A stretch of DNA of 64,000 nucleotides from JBBQFC01 sp038321615 (GTDB lineage: Bacteria > Bacteroidota > Bacteroidia > Flavobacteriales_D > Cryomorphaceae), in NCBI GenBank assembly GCA_038321615.1, contig JBBQFC010000012.1:4189-68188 (forward strand). Direction: 5' to 3'. The number at the start of each line of letters is the position of its first letter. Within the stretch, counting starts at the first letter, position 1. The notes under the pieces are model-generated. The model was given only the letters and a program-made list of their open reading frames with translations. It searched no databases and was not told the DNA's origin. Positions 9,618 to 18,219 of the stretch are shown piece after piece. The position numbers and the translations under genes were made by a program.

Positions 9618-10145
9618 ATGAGTACCAATAAGTCCTATACCATTCATAAAAGCAAAAAGAGCCTATCGGACAAGGCACTCGATGCGGGTGAGAATTTAAA
9701 GCGGAGTATCGATGAGCTCGAGCACCGCAATGAATGGATAGCCGACTTTAAGGACATTAGTTTTGTGAACGACGCACGATCGTGCGATATTCTCTCCACC
9801 CGCGATACCTTTAAATGTATCCTGAAACCCATTGTTTGGCTTTCGGCCAACACCCCGCACGACCGGGACTTTGCCCTTATTGAGAAATACCTGAAGTTTA
9901 AAGTAAAATCAATCGTGGTTTATGCCCATCCGGCGGAAGCAATGAAGAATAAGATCGGCCATTTGGTCGAGGAGTTTAAGTTCGAATACAAAATCGAAGA
10001 TGCTTTGAAGACTGCTTTTGACTTGGCCGATTCGGGCGACTGCATTCTTTTTTCGCCCGGTTGTCTCCCCGAAGATGGGTATGCGAGTTATGTAGAACGC
10101 GGCAATGCCTTCCGGCAAGCTATAACTCTGTGCATGGAATTATGA
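9618..10145 (+). CDS. Stand-alone MurD C-terminal-domain-like protein, copy 2
   Basis: A 175-residue protein, again matching only MurD domain 3. EHRNEWIADFKDISFVNDAR (residues 35-54) aligns with MurD EHRLEFVAQIHGIKFINDSK, PIVWLSAN with PVVWIVGG, and LFSPGCLPEDGYASYVERG (144-162) with LLSPACASFDLFENYEDRG. NDSKATN has become NDARSCD and the SPACAS serine is lost. It is preceded by a basic, Ser/Lys-rich 30-residue tail. It is strongly diverged from copy 1, so it is not a recent duplicate. Its stop overlaps the ftsW start as ATGA, implying translational coupling. A non-catalytic structural or regulatory role is inferred. Confidence 0.8.
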   Translation: MSTNKSYTIHKSKKSLSDKALDAGENLKRSIDELEHRNEWIADFKDISFVNDARSCDILSTRDTFKCILKPIVWLSANTPHDRDFALIEKYLKFKVKSIVVYAHPAEAMKNKIGHLVEEFKFEYKIEDALKTAFDLADSGDCILFSPGCLPEDGYASYVERGNAFRQAITLCMEL

Positions 10146-11338
10146 ACAGCGTACTGGCGAAATATCTAAAAGGCGATAGAGTGGTGTGGATGCTGTGCAT
10201 TTTACTGGGAATGATCAGCATTTTGGCTGTGTACTCCAGCATTTCATCGTTGGCTTACAAGTATGCAGGTGGCAATACGCTCTACTACCTTTTCAAGCAT
10301 GGAATCATGGTGCTCTCGGGCTTTGCTATTATGTTCGGTATTCACAAGGTTCATTTCCGCTATTTTTCACGGCTTTCGCAAATAGCCATTTGGATAGCAG
10401 CGGGCTTACTCTTGCTCACGCTCATGCTGGGTGTCAATCTCAACGACGCCAGTCGATGGTTGCGAATACCGATCATCAATCAAAATTTTCAAACTTCCGA
10501 TTTTGCCAAGATCGCTTTGGTAACCTACGTAGCGCGATTGCTCGTGGTTAAATCGGCAGAAATCAAGAATCTCAAAAATGGCTTGCTGCCAATCTTGCTC
10601 CCTATTCTCATTATCTGCGCACTTATTTTCCCAGCAAATTTCTCTACCGCGGTAATGCTTTTCCTCGTTTGCATGGTGATGCTCTTCATTGGTGGCGTGC
10701 CTTTCAAGCATTTGTTCCTGGTGGGTGGAGTTTCGGCAGGTTTGCTCGCGGGCATCATTACCGTAGGCTCTTCCTTTCCCGATGTATTTCCAAGAGCCGC
10801 CACCTGGAAAAGCCGGATTATGAGTTTTGAATCAGGCGACAGCCAAGCAAACTATCAGGTTGAACACGCCATGATGGCGATCCAATCGGGGGGTATTTTC
10901 CCTGATGGTCCCGGCACCGGCGACTCGCGCAATTATCTACCGCATCCCTACAGCGATATGATTTACGCCTTTATCATCGAAGAATACGGAATGGTATTAG
11001 GCGGCTGCGGACTGCTCCTGCTCTATCTTATTTTCTTCTATCGGGGCTTAAAGATTGCTCGCTCCTGCGAACGCGATTTCGGAACGCATCTTACCATTGG
11101 TTTGAGTTTCCTGATTGTCTGCCAAGCTTTTATTAATATGGCCGTGGCTGTAAACCTGCTCCCCGTTACGGGTCAGCCCCTACCATTGGTCAGCATGGGC
11201 GGTACGAGCATTTGGTTTACTTGCTTGGCTATCGGTATGATTTTGAGCGTATCGCGCCAAGATTGGGCTACGCGGCCATCAACCAATAAGGTGAAAGCAA
11301 CATCTTACCCAAAATCCTCAACCCATGCCACAGCTTAA
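10142..11338 (+). CDS. ftsW: Septal peptidoglycan glycosyltransferase FtsW (SEDS family)
   Basis: A 398-residue polytopic SEDS protein polymerising lipid II at the septum with FtsI. The ATG at 10142 overlaps the stop of the preceding MurD-like gene. Recognisable segments are NDASRWLRIP in the first half, AMMAIQSGGIFPDGPGTGDSRNY after the fourth or fifth helix, and LPVTGQPLPLVSMGGTS near the C-terminus, with IIEEYG between. About ten hydrophobic helices are apparent. It overlaps murG by 14 bases. Confidence 0.95.
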   Translation: MNSVLAKYLKGDRVVWMLCILLGMISILAVYSSISSLAYKYAGGNTLYYLFKHGIMVLSGFAIMFGIHKVHFRYFSRLSQIAIWIAAGLLLLTLMLGVNLNDASRWLRIPIINQNFQTSDFAKIALVTYVARLLVVKSAEIKNLKNGLLPILLPILIICALIFPANFSTAVMLFLVCMVMLFIGGVPFKHLFLVGGVSAGLLAGIITVGSSFPDVFPRAATWKSRIMSFESGDSQANYQVEHAMMAIQSGGIFPDGPGTGDSRNYLPHPYSDMIYAFIIEEYGMVLGGCGLLLLYLIFFYRGLKIARSCERDFGTHLTIGLSFLIVCQAFINMAVAVNLLPVTGQPLPLVSMGGTSIWFTCLAIGMILSVSRQDWATRPSTNKVKATSYPKSSTHATA

Positions 11339-12428
11339 GGTAGTGATAAGTGGTGGAGGCACCGGGGGCCATATTTTCCCGGCTTTGGCTATAGCCGATG
11401 CGCTCAAAAAAGTGCATCCCGATGCCGATATCTTATTTGTGGGAGCCAAGGGTAGAATGGAAATGGAACGCGTTCCAGCTGCCGGTTATCCCATAAAAGG
11501 CCTTTGGATCAGTGGTTTCCAGCGGAAACTGACCATCGATAATCTTTCGTTTCCTTTTAAAGTATTGAGCAGCGTTGTTAAAGCTCGAAGTATCTTAAAA
11601 GAATTTAAACCCCATGCCGCAATCGGGGTAGGTGGTTACGCATCGGGACCCCTGCTGCGTATGGCCACCTCCTTGCATATTCCATCGGTTATTCAGGAGC
11701 AAAATTCATTTCCGGGGGTTACCAATCGCATATTGGCTCCAAAGGTCGATCGCATTTGCGTGGCCTATGAAGGCATGGATCGCTGGTTTCCCAAGGGGAA
11801 AATAGTCTTCACCGGCAATCCGCTCCGCCCCGTCATCAGCGGAAAGTTGCCCGAAAAACAAACAGCTTGCGCATTTTTTGGATTGGAACCAACCAAGCCC
11901 GTTTTACTCGTCATTGGCGGAAGCCTTGGAGCCCGAACTATCAACCAGGCTATCGCTGCTCAATTAGAAGCTTTCGCCAAGAAAGGCTACCAATTGCTTT
12001 GGCAAACGGGAAAAACCTATGCCGAAGAAGCCACCCACCTTTGTGAATCTGTTGGTAATCCGGCCTTGAAAACTCTGGCATTTATCGACCGGATGGATAT
12101 GGCCTACGCCGCCGCCGACGTGGTGGTATCGAGGGCTGGCGCCATGTCGGTTGCTGAGCTTTGCGCCGTCGGCAAACCTGCTATTCTCGTGCCTTCGCCA
12201 AATGTAGCCGAAGACCACCAAACGAAAAATGCAATGGCGCTGGTAAAGAAGAACGCCGCCATCCTGGTATCTGATAAATCCGCGCCAATTGAATTGGCAA
12301 AAGCCATCGATCTTTTGATGAATGACCAAGTCAGGCAAAGCGAACTTCGGACCGCCATTTCGGCTTTGGCCAAGCGAGATGCCGCCGAAGATATTGCCGC
12401 CGAAATTTTAAAATTGATCAGCTTATGA
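11325..12428 (+). CDS. murG: UDP-GlcNAc transferase MurG
   Basis: A 367-residue glycosyltransferase (GT28) that adds GlcNAc to lipid I on the inner face of the membrane. The N-terminal loop GGGTGGHIFPALAIADAL (residues 10-27), the GVGGYASGPLL and QEQNSFPGVTNR segments, and the C-terminal SRAGAMSVAELCAVGKPAIL donor-binding region are intact. The start is inside the end of ftsW and the stop overlaps the murC start (ATGA). Confidence 0.96.
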   Translation: MPQLKVVISGGGTGGHIFPALAIADALKKVHPDADILFVGAKGRMEMERVPAAGYPIKGLWISGFQRKLTIDNLSFPFKVLSSVVKARSILKEFKPHAAIGVGGYASGPLLRMATSLHIPSVIQEQNSFPGVTNRILAPKVDRICVAYEGMDRWFPKGKIVFTGNPLRPVISGKLPEKQTACAFFGLEPTKPVLLVIGGSLGARTINQAIAAQLEAFAKKGYQLLWQTGKTYAEEATHLCESVGNPALKTLAFIDRMDMAYAAADVVVSRAGAMSVAELCAVGKPAILVPSPNVAEDHQTKNAMALVKKNAAILVSDKSAPIELAKAIDLLMNDQVRQSELRTAISALAKRDAAEDIAAEILKLISL

Positions 12429-13792
12429 AAGACCTGCGAAATATCGAAGCGGCCTTCTTCGTTGGCATTGGCGGCATAGGTATGAGTGCGCTGGCGCGTT
12501 ACTTTAACAGCCTCGGTTGCCGCGTGTACGGCTACGACCGCACTTCTACCGCGCTTACCATGGCATTGGAGTCGGAAGGTATGGAAGTGATTTATCAGGA
12601 CGATCCTGCCCTTGTTCCAAAAGCGTTCTCAGATACTCCATCAGATAAAACCTTATTAGTTTATACCCCTGCTATTCCCGCTCATAGCGCCCTGTTGGCC
12701 TATTTTCAGTCGACCCATTACCATGCCTTCAAGCGATCGGAAGTGTTGGGAATGATTACCGCTCAGAGCAAGGTGCTCGCCGTGGCCGGCACCCATGGCA
12801 AAACCACCACTTCGTGCATGCTCGCCCATTTGCTCACTTGGGCAGGGATACCTTGCAACGCTTTCCTGGGAGGAATCTCGGTGAATTACGATACCAATTG
12901 CATCCTACATCCCGAAGCCAAATTTACTGTAGTGGAAGCCGATGAATACGACCGTTCTTTCTTGGCGCTCGATCCGTATGCGGCGATTGTAACTTCCGTC
13001 GATGCCGACCACCTCGATATTTATAAAACTGATACGGCCATGAAAGAAGCTTTTCAGCTTTTTGCCGATCGGGTAGATGCTTCGGGTGTATTGGCTGTAG
13101 CAGAAGGCGTGGTGCTTAGATCGCAAGCGAAGCAAATCAGGTATGGCATCGAATACGGCGATTTACAAGCGCGCAATGTTCATGTGGAGAACGGTGCTTT
13201 TGTATTTGACGTTTACGATCAAGATGTTCATAAAATTACCGTTTACTCGCCCTATCCGGGTAGGCATAATGTGAATAATACGCTGGCGGCTATCATCTTG
13301 GCTCGAAAAGCGGGTATCTATTGGGATGATATTACCGATGCCATGGCCGAGTTTAAAGGAGTGAAGCGGCGATTCGAAACCCATATTAACCGACCCGACC
13401 TGGTGATGATCGACGACTACGCCCACCACCCCACGGAGATTTCCGCCTGCATCAATGCGGTTCGCGAGTTGTATCCCGCTCGCCGGTTGACGGGCGTTTT
13501 TCAGCCGCATCTCTACTCGCGCACCCGCGATTTTTCCGACGATTTTGCCCGCAGTTTAGAAGACCTGAATGAGCTGATCCTGATGGAGATTTATCCGGCT
13601 CGCGAAGAGCCGATTGCGGGGGTAAATAGCCAAATGTTGCTGGATAAGGTGCGCATGGTGAATAAATATTTGGCCGAGCCTTCGCAGGTAGTCGATGAAG
13701 TGCTAAGATTGAAGCCTGAACTGGTGCTCACTATGGGCGCTGGCGATATCGATAAATTGATAGCCCCACTGAGGGACGCATTGAATGAATAG
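12425..13792 (+). CDS. murC: UDP-MurNAc:L-Ala ligase MurC
   Basis: A 455-residue Mur ligase joining L-alanine to UDP-MurNAc. The N-terminal nucleotide fold begins GIGGIGMSALARYF. The ATP loop AGTHGKTTTSCM has Lys126, VEADEYDRSFL gives metal and ATP contacts, and DDYAHHPTEI marks the C-terminal domain. Length and motifs are standard. It overlaps murG by 4 bases and ftsQ by 8 bases. Confidence 0.96.
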   Translation: MKDLRNIEAAFFVGIGGIGMSALARYFNSLGCRVYGYDRTSTALTMALESEGMEVIYQDDPALVPKAFSDTPSDKTLLVYTPAIPAHSALLAYFQSTHYHAFKRSEVLGMITAQSKVLAVAGTHGKTTTSCMLAHLLTWAGIPCNAFLGGISVNYDTNCILHPEAKFTVVEADEYDRSFLALDPYAAIVTSVDADHLDIYKTDTAMKEAFQLFADRVDASGVLAVAEGVVLRSQAKQIRYGIEYGDLQARNVHVENGAFVFDVYDQDVHKITVYSPYPGRHNVNNTLAAIILARKAGIYWDDITDAMAEFKGVKRRFETHINRPDLVMIDDYAHHPTEISACINAVRELYPARRLTGVFQPHLYSRTRDFSDDFARSLEDLNELILMEIYPAREEPIAGVNSQMLLDKVRMVNKYLAEPSQVVDEVLRLKPELVLTMGAGDIDKLIAPLRDALNE

Positions 13793-14576
13793 AACGAAAA
13801 ACATAGCGCGAATACTGGCTTTCCTGTTATTGATAGGTGGCGTGGCTGTGCTATTAGGTTTTGTCGGTCACACCCGTACAGATGCGGCGATTCAACGCAT
13901 CGAGATCAAAGGATTCGACGATTTGGAATTGCAATTCATCTCCGCCGAGCGGGTTGAAAACTTAATTATGGATGCCTCACCCGATATTTTGGGCACACCC
14001 GTAATCGCTCTCGATACCCGAGAATTGGAAGCTGAGATTACGGCTATACCCCATGTAAAATCGGCCAAGGTTTTTAAAACCATGAACCGGGCCCTCGTGG
14101 TTGAGATCGAAGAGTATGATCCTTTCATACGGGTCATCGACCGTGTGGGTCGCTCTGCCTGGATCGATCGAAATGGAGTGATATTGCCAGTTTCAAAGCA
14201 TAAAGCCTTGCGCTTGCCTGTGGTCTCCGGCGATTTTCTACTCGACTCCAAGTGGTTGACTAGCCGCGTTTCCGTTCACGCCGATACGCTGCGCGACCAT
14301 GTATTGCAATCGGTGTACGCATATGGAAAAGTTGTTGATGCAGATCCCTTTTGGAAAGCGCAATTACAATACAGCGAAGTAAACGCACACGGCGATTTTA
14401 CCGCCACGCCGCAAGTGGGTCAGCATACCATCGTATTCGGCTCCGTAGCCGATCTACCTGCAAAGCTGCGCAAGCTGGCCATATTCTACGACAAAGCTCT
14501 CGGCTCCGATAACTGGAATGCCTACGCTCAAATAAACCTCAAATTCAAAGATCAAATTGTCTGCACCAAAAAATAG
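13785..14576 (+). CDS. ftsQ: Cell division protein FtsQ/DivIB-like
   Basis: A 263-residue bitopic protein with one N-terminal transmembrane helix (about residues 9-27). A POTRA-like segment follows (IQRIEIKG ... IPHVKSAKVFKTMNRALVVEIEEYDPFIRVID), then an FtsQ-type beta domain with AWIDRNGVILP. These are the standard FtsQ landmarks, and the position between murC and ftsA agrees. The expected role is a scaffold in the periplasmic division complex. The carboxyl part is poorly conserved, as is usual. Confidence 0.9.
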   Translation: MNRTKNIARILAFLLLIGGVAVLLGFVGHTRTDAAIQRIEIKGFDDLELQFISAERVENLIMDASPDILGTPVIALDTRELEAEITAIPHVKSAKVFKTMNRALVVEIEEYDPFIRVIDRVGRSAWIDRNGVILPVSKHKALRLPVVSGDFLLDSKWLTSRVSVHADTLRDHVLQSVYAYGKVVDADPFWKAQLQYSEVNAHGDFTATPQVGQHTIVFGSVADLPAKLRKLAIFYDKALGSDNWNAYAQINLKFKDQIVCTKK

Positions 14577-14580
14577 CTCC

Positions 14581-15864
14581 ATGCACAACCCAGAAATAAT
14601 TGTCGGACTCGACATCGGTACCACCAAAATAGCCTGCATAGTGGGTCGCCTCAACGAATACGGAAAGGTAGAGATCATCGGTATGGGGCGGTCGGAATCG
14701 CTCGGCGTTAAAAGCGGGGTGGTGAGCAATATTCACCGCACCGTAGAGTCTATCGAGAAGGCCGTGAATATGGCTATGGAGAAATCGGGTGCAGAAATAC
14801 GCGAAGTGGTGGTAGGTATAGCCGGCCAGCATATCCGCAGCCTTCAGCATCGAGGTATCCTTACCCGAAAGGTGAAGGACCTGGATGAAACTATTGAGCA
14901 AGTTGATATCGACAACCTCGTTCACGACATGCAGCAATTGGTGATGAACCCTGGCGAAGAGATCATTCACGTGCTTCCGCAGGAATACATTGTCGACAAT
15001 GAGCAGGGCATAAAGGATCCACGCGGGCATACCGGTATTCGGCTTGAAGCCAATTTTCACATTATTACCGGAAAGGTAAATGCTGCGAAAAATATTTACA
15101 AAAGCGTGAGTAAAGCCGGTCTCGATATCAGCGAATTGGTGCTCGAGCCGCTGGCATCATCCGAGGCGGTGCTGAACCTCGAAGAGAAAGAAGCCGGGGT
15201 GGTATTGGTCGATATTGGCGGTGGAACCACCGATATTGCCATTTTCCAAGATGGAATTATTCGCCACACAGCCGTCATTCCTTTCGGCGGGAACATTATA
15301 ACCGACGATATCGCCACCGGTTGCAGCATTTTGCGCAAGCATGCCGAGCAGCTCAAAGTGAAATTTGGTTCGGCTTTGAGTTCCGAAAGCCTCGAAAATC
15401 AGATTGTTTGCATCCCCGGCTTCAGCGGCCGAGAACCGAAGGAGATCTCCGTTCGAAACCTTTCGAATATTATTCAAGCCCGCATCGAAGAAATCATCGA
15501 GCAGGTAATTTACGAGATTAAAAGCTCGGGTTATGAGAAACGGCTCATAGCCGGTCTCGTGCTTACGGGCGGCGGATCGCAGCTCAAGAATTTGCCGCAA
15601 TTGGTAGAATATTTAACCGGTTACGAAACCCGTATCGGCTATCCAAGCGAGCACCTCGGTAAGGACAATAGCGATGACCTTTCGAGCCCGATGTACGCTA
15701 CAGGTATCGGATTGGTGCTCAAGGGTTACGAAGCTTCTCAGCGACAAGCGCACCGCACCAAGCACAAAAACCCGCCCGTGCGCGGCACATCGAAAGAAGG
15801 AACCAATTTCTTCGACCGACTCTTGCAAAAAAGTCAAGCCTTTTTTGACGACGACGAACTATAG
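14581..15864 (+). CDS. ftsA: Cell division protein FtsA
   Basis: A 427-residue actin-like ATPase that anchors FtsZ to the membrane. The ATG at 14581, 5 bases after the ftsQ stop, is chosen over an in-frame TTG at 14557 because it gives the normal start HNPEIIVGLDIGTTK. Other landmarks are KVEIIGMGRSESLGVKSGVV, the phosphate loop VLVDIGGGTTDIAIF and the adenosine motif GLVLTGGGSQLKNL. The C-terminus ends FFDRLLQKSQAFFDDDEL, consistent with an amphipathic membrane-targeting tail. Confidence 0.95.
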   Translation: MHNPEIIVGLDIGTTKIACIVGRLNEYGKVEIIGMGRSESLGVKSGVVSNIHRTVESIEKAVNMAMEKSGAEIREVVVGIAGQHIRSLQHRGILTRKVKDLDETIEQVDIDNLVHDMQQLVMNPGEEIIHVLPQEYIVDNEQGIKDPRGHTGIRLEANFHIITGKVNAAKNIYKSVSKAGLDISELVLEPLASSEAVLNLEEKEAGVVLVDIGGGTTDIAIFQDGIIRHTAVIPFGGNIITDDIATGCSILRKHAEQLKVKFGSALSSESLENQIVCIPGFSGREPKEISVRNLSNIIQARIEEIIEQVIYEIKSSGYEKRLIAGLVLTGGGSQLKNLPQLVEYLTGYETRIGYPSEHLGKDNSDDLSSPMYATGIGLVLKGYEASQRQAHRTKHKNPPVRGTSKEGTNFFDRLLQKSQAFFDDDEL

Positions 15865-15899
15865 CCAACTTATCAATCATCCTTAAAAACCTTTTTCCT

Positions 15900-17543
15900 A
15901 TGAATTTCGACCTTCCAAAAGATCAATCATCCATCATCAAAGTAATTGGTGTGGGCGGCGGCGGTAGCAATGCCGTAAATCACATGTTCAAGCAGGGCAT
16001 CAAAGGTGTAGACTTCATCGTCTGCAACACCGACTCGCAAGCCCTCGATATAAGTCCGGTACCGATCAAGGTGCAACTTGGCCAAAGCCTCACCGAAGGC
16101 CGTGGCGCTGGTTCCATACCCGAAGTGGGTAAAAATGCGGCTATCGAAAACCTCGACGAGCTGCGTGCAATCCTGGAAAAGAATACCACAATGGTATTTA
16201 TCACCGCTGGAATGGGCGGCGGTACAGGCACAGGTGCTGCTCCGGTTATCGCTCGCCTGGCCAAGGAGATGGGAATCCTAACCGTAGGCATTGTTACGGT
16301 GCCCTTCACTTTCGAAGGCCGCAAGCGTATGGCTCAGGCCACCGATGGCCTTCGCGAAATGCGCGAAGCGGTTGATACACTCCTTGTAATCCGTAATGAC
16401 AAGCTTCGCGAAATCCACGGCAACCTTTCCCTCCAACAAGCTTTCGCCGAAGCAGATGATATTTTAACCACCGCAGCCAAAGGTATCGCCGAAGTAATAT
16501 CGGTAACCGGTGCTGTAAACGTCGATATGAACGACGTGAAAACAGTAATGAGCAACAGTGGCGTATCTATTATGGCTCAGGCTTCTGCCGGTGGCGACGA
16601 CCGCGCTCTTTCTGCGGTCAAAAAAGCACTGGAATCTCCCCTGCTTAACGATAATGATATAGAAGGAGCAAAGTATATTTTGCTTAACATCACATACGGG
16701 GAATTGGAAGTAATGATGGACGAAGTTGCCGACATTACCGACTACATCCAAGAAGCTGCTGGCTCTACAGCGGAAGTAATCTGGGGTTACGGCAAGGACG
16801 AGAGCTTGGGCGATAAGCTCAGCGTTACCATTATTGCCACCGGTTTCCGCAGCACGCCCGATATCGGCTTCGATTTGGAGCCGGTAAAACGTTTTGATTT
16901 GGTGCAGGACAATGCCCTGCAAACCAAGCCGCTTACCAAACCGCTCGATAGTCCGGTGGGTCTCGACTCCCCTTTAGATGAGCCTTACTTAAAGGCAGTC
17001 GAGCCTGTTGAAATTGTAAAGAAGCCAGAAATCGACCTTCCAAAGGAAGAAGCTAAGGTGGAGAAGTTTAATCTTTTTGATGATGAGCCCGTATTGGCAA
17101 GCCAGCCAACGGTGGACGACAAGGTAGAAGAAGAGCCGGAGCTCGAACTAATGGAAACTGAAAAATCGCCGGAGATAGAATTATCCATAGACAGGCCTAC
17201 CAAGCTTACTTTCGAGCCTGCGCCCATAGTGGCTGCGGCCAAAGTGGAACTAGCGGAAGAGCCTTTGGCTGCGCGGATATCTGGAGAAATGGCTGCTCAG
17301 CTCAACCGCGATCGTTTGCGGAGCTTGCGCGAAATCGCCGAGCGCATTAAAAGCCCGGAAGGCCTAAGCGAGCTCGAGCGCGAGCCAGCCTACAAGCGTC
17401 GTTCGGTAAAATTGGAGAATACCATTTACAATGCCGAAAGCGAAGTATCGCGCTACCACCTTACCGATGAGCGCGATGAAGACGGTCGCCCAAAATCGGG
17501 GCTTCGACCAAACAATCCTTATTTGCACGACAAAGTAGACTAG
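15900..17543 (+). CDS. ftsZ: Cell division GTPase FtsZ with long C-terminal linker
   Basis: A 547-residue tubulin-like GTPase forming the division ring. Signatures are GVGGGGSNAVNHM, the G-box GGGTGTG at 106-112, and the NVDMNDVKTVMSN T7-loop region. The conserved core ends near residue 320. An acidic, proline-rich linker of about 200 residues follows, then the terminal peptide ending LRPNNPYLHDKVD. The linker is much longer than in E. coli FtsZ, as is common in Bacteroidota. Thirty-five bases separate it from ftsA. Confidence 0.97.
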   Translation: MNFDLPKDQSSIIKVIGVGGGGSNAVNHMFKQGIKGVDFIVCNTDSQALDISPVPIKVQLGQSLTEGRGAGSIPEVGKNAAIENLDELRAILEKNTTMVFITAGMGGGTGTGAAPVIARLAKEMGILTVGIVTVPFTFEGRKRMAQATDGLREMREAVDTLLVIRNDKLREIHGNLSLQQAFAEADDILTTAAKGIAEVISVTGAVNVDMNDVKTVMSNSGVSIMAQASAGGDDRALSAVKKALESPLLNDNDIEGAKYILLNITYGELEVMMDEVADITDYIQEAAGSTAEVIWGYGKDESLGDKLSVTIIATGFRSTPDIGFDLEPVKRFDLVQDNALQTKPLTKPLDSPVGLDSPLDEPYLKAVEPVEIVKKPEIDLPKEEAKVEKFNLFDDEPVLASQPTVDDKVEEEPELELMETEKSPEIELSIDRPTKLTFEPAPIVAAAKVELAEEPLAARISGEMAAQLNRDRLRSLREIAERIKSPEGLSELEREPAYKRRSVKLENTIYNAESEVSRYHLTDERDEDGRPKSGLRPNNPYLHDKVD

Positions 17544-17605
17544 CAAGGGTCGATTCAGAAATCTGAATTGCGAATTGATAATATTCAACTTCAAACAGTA
17601 GAACT

Positions 17606-18055
17606 ATGGCCTTAATAGATCAAATAAGCGAAAGCATCAAAGATGCCATGCGCAGCAAAGAAAAAGAGAAGTTAGAAGCACTACGCTCTATAAAAGCGGC
17701 GCTTATGCTCGAAGCTACCAAGGGCGGCGACGGCACCATTACCGAGCAGGCCGAGATGCAGATTTTGAACAAACTCTACAAGCAGCGTAAAGAGTCTTCA
17801 ACAATTTTCCGCCAACAGGGCCGGGCTGATCTCGCCGAACCGGAAGATTTTCAGGCGGGTATTATTGAAGCTTATCTGCCCAAGCAGCTCAGCGAAGCCG
17901 AAATCGAAACGGTGGTGAAAGCCATAATTGCCAAAGTGGGCGCTACCGGCCCGTCAGATATGGGCAAGGTAATGGGAGCCGCATCGGGTCAATTGGCCGG
18001 AAAAGCCGATGGAAAGCTAATTTCCGAGATCGTGAAGCGGAATTTGGCGACATAG
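17606..18055 (+). CDS. GatB/YqeY domain protein
   Basis: A 149-residue YqeY-type protein with the typical start LIDQISESIKDAMRSKEKEKLEALRSIKAAL and the tRNA-binding-like C-terminal half (MGKVMGAASGQLAGKADGKLISEIVKRNL). The domain also occurs at the C-terminus of the GatB subunit of tRNA amidotransferase, but the free-standing form has no settled function. It follows ftsZ on the same strand by 62 bases, a placement common in Bacteroidota. Confidence 0.9.
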   Translation: MALIDQISESIKDAMRSKEKEKLEALRSIKAALMLEATKGGDGTITEQAEMQILNKLYKQRKESSTIFRQQGRADLAEPEDFQAGIIEAYLPKQLSEAEIETVVKAIIAKVGATGPSDMGKVMGAASGQLAGKADGKLISEIVKRNLAT

Positions 18056-18219
18056 GTTTGCGCTCCTGGCAATTAGTTTGGTCTGAGTTATACCAAGCCA
18101 GCACGGCTTTCAAGCTTGAGTTGCAACGCGGAGAATATGGTTTGGGTAAGGAGATGTTCTGCTCCTCGGTTGTCCTTGGGCATCGCGGTCAGCGGCGGAT
18201 TTTTCGGCAACAATTCTCA

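Noticed and set aside
9095..10145. The two MurD-like genes as fragments of a broken second murD
   Set aside because: Each is an intact frame covering the same domain 3 (not consecutive parts of one gene), they are highly diverged from each other, and their starts and stops are coupled to neighbours. This is not what a decaying murD copy would give.
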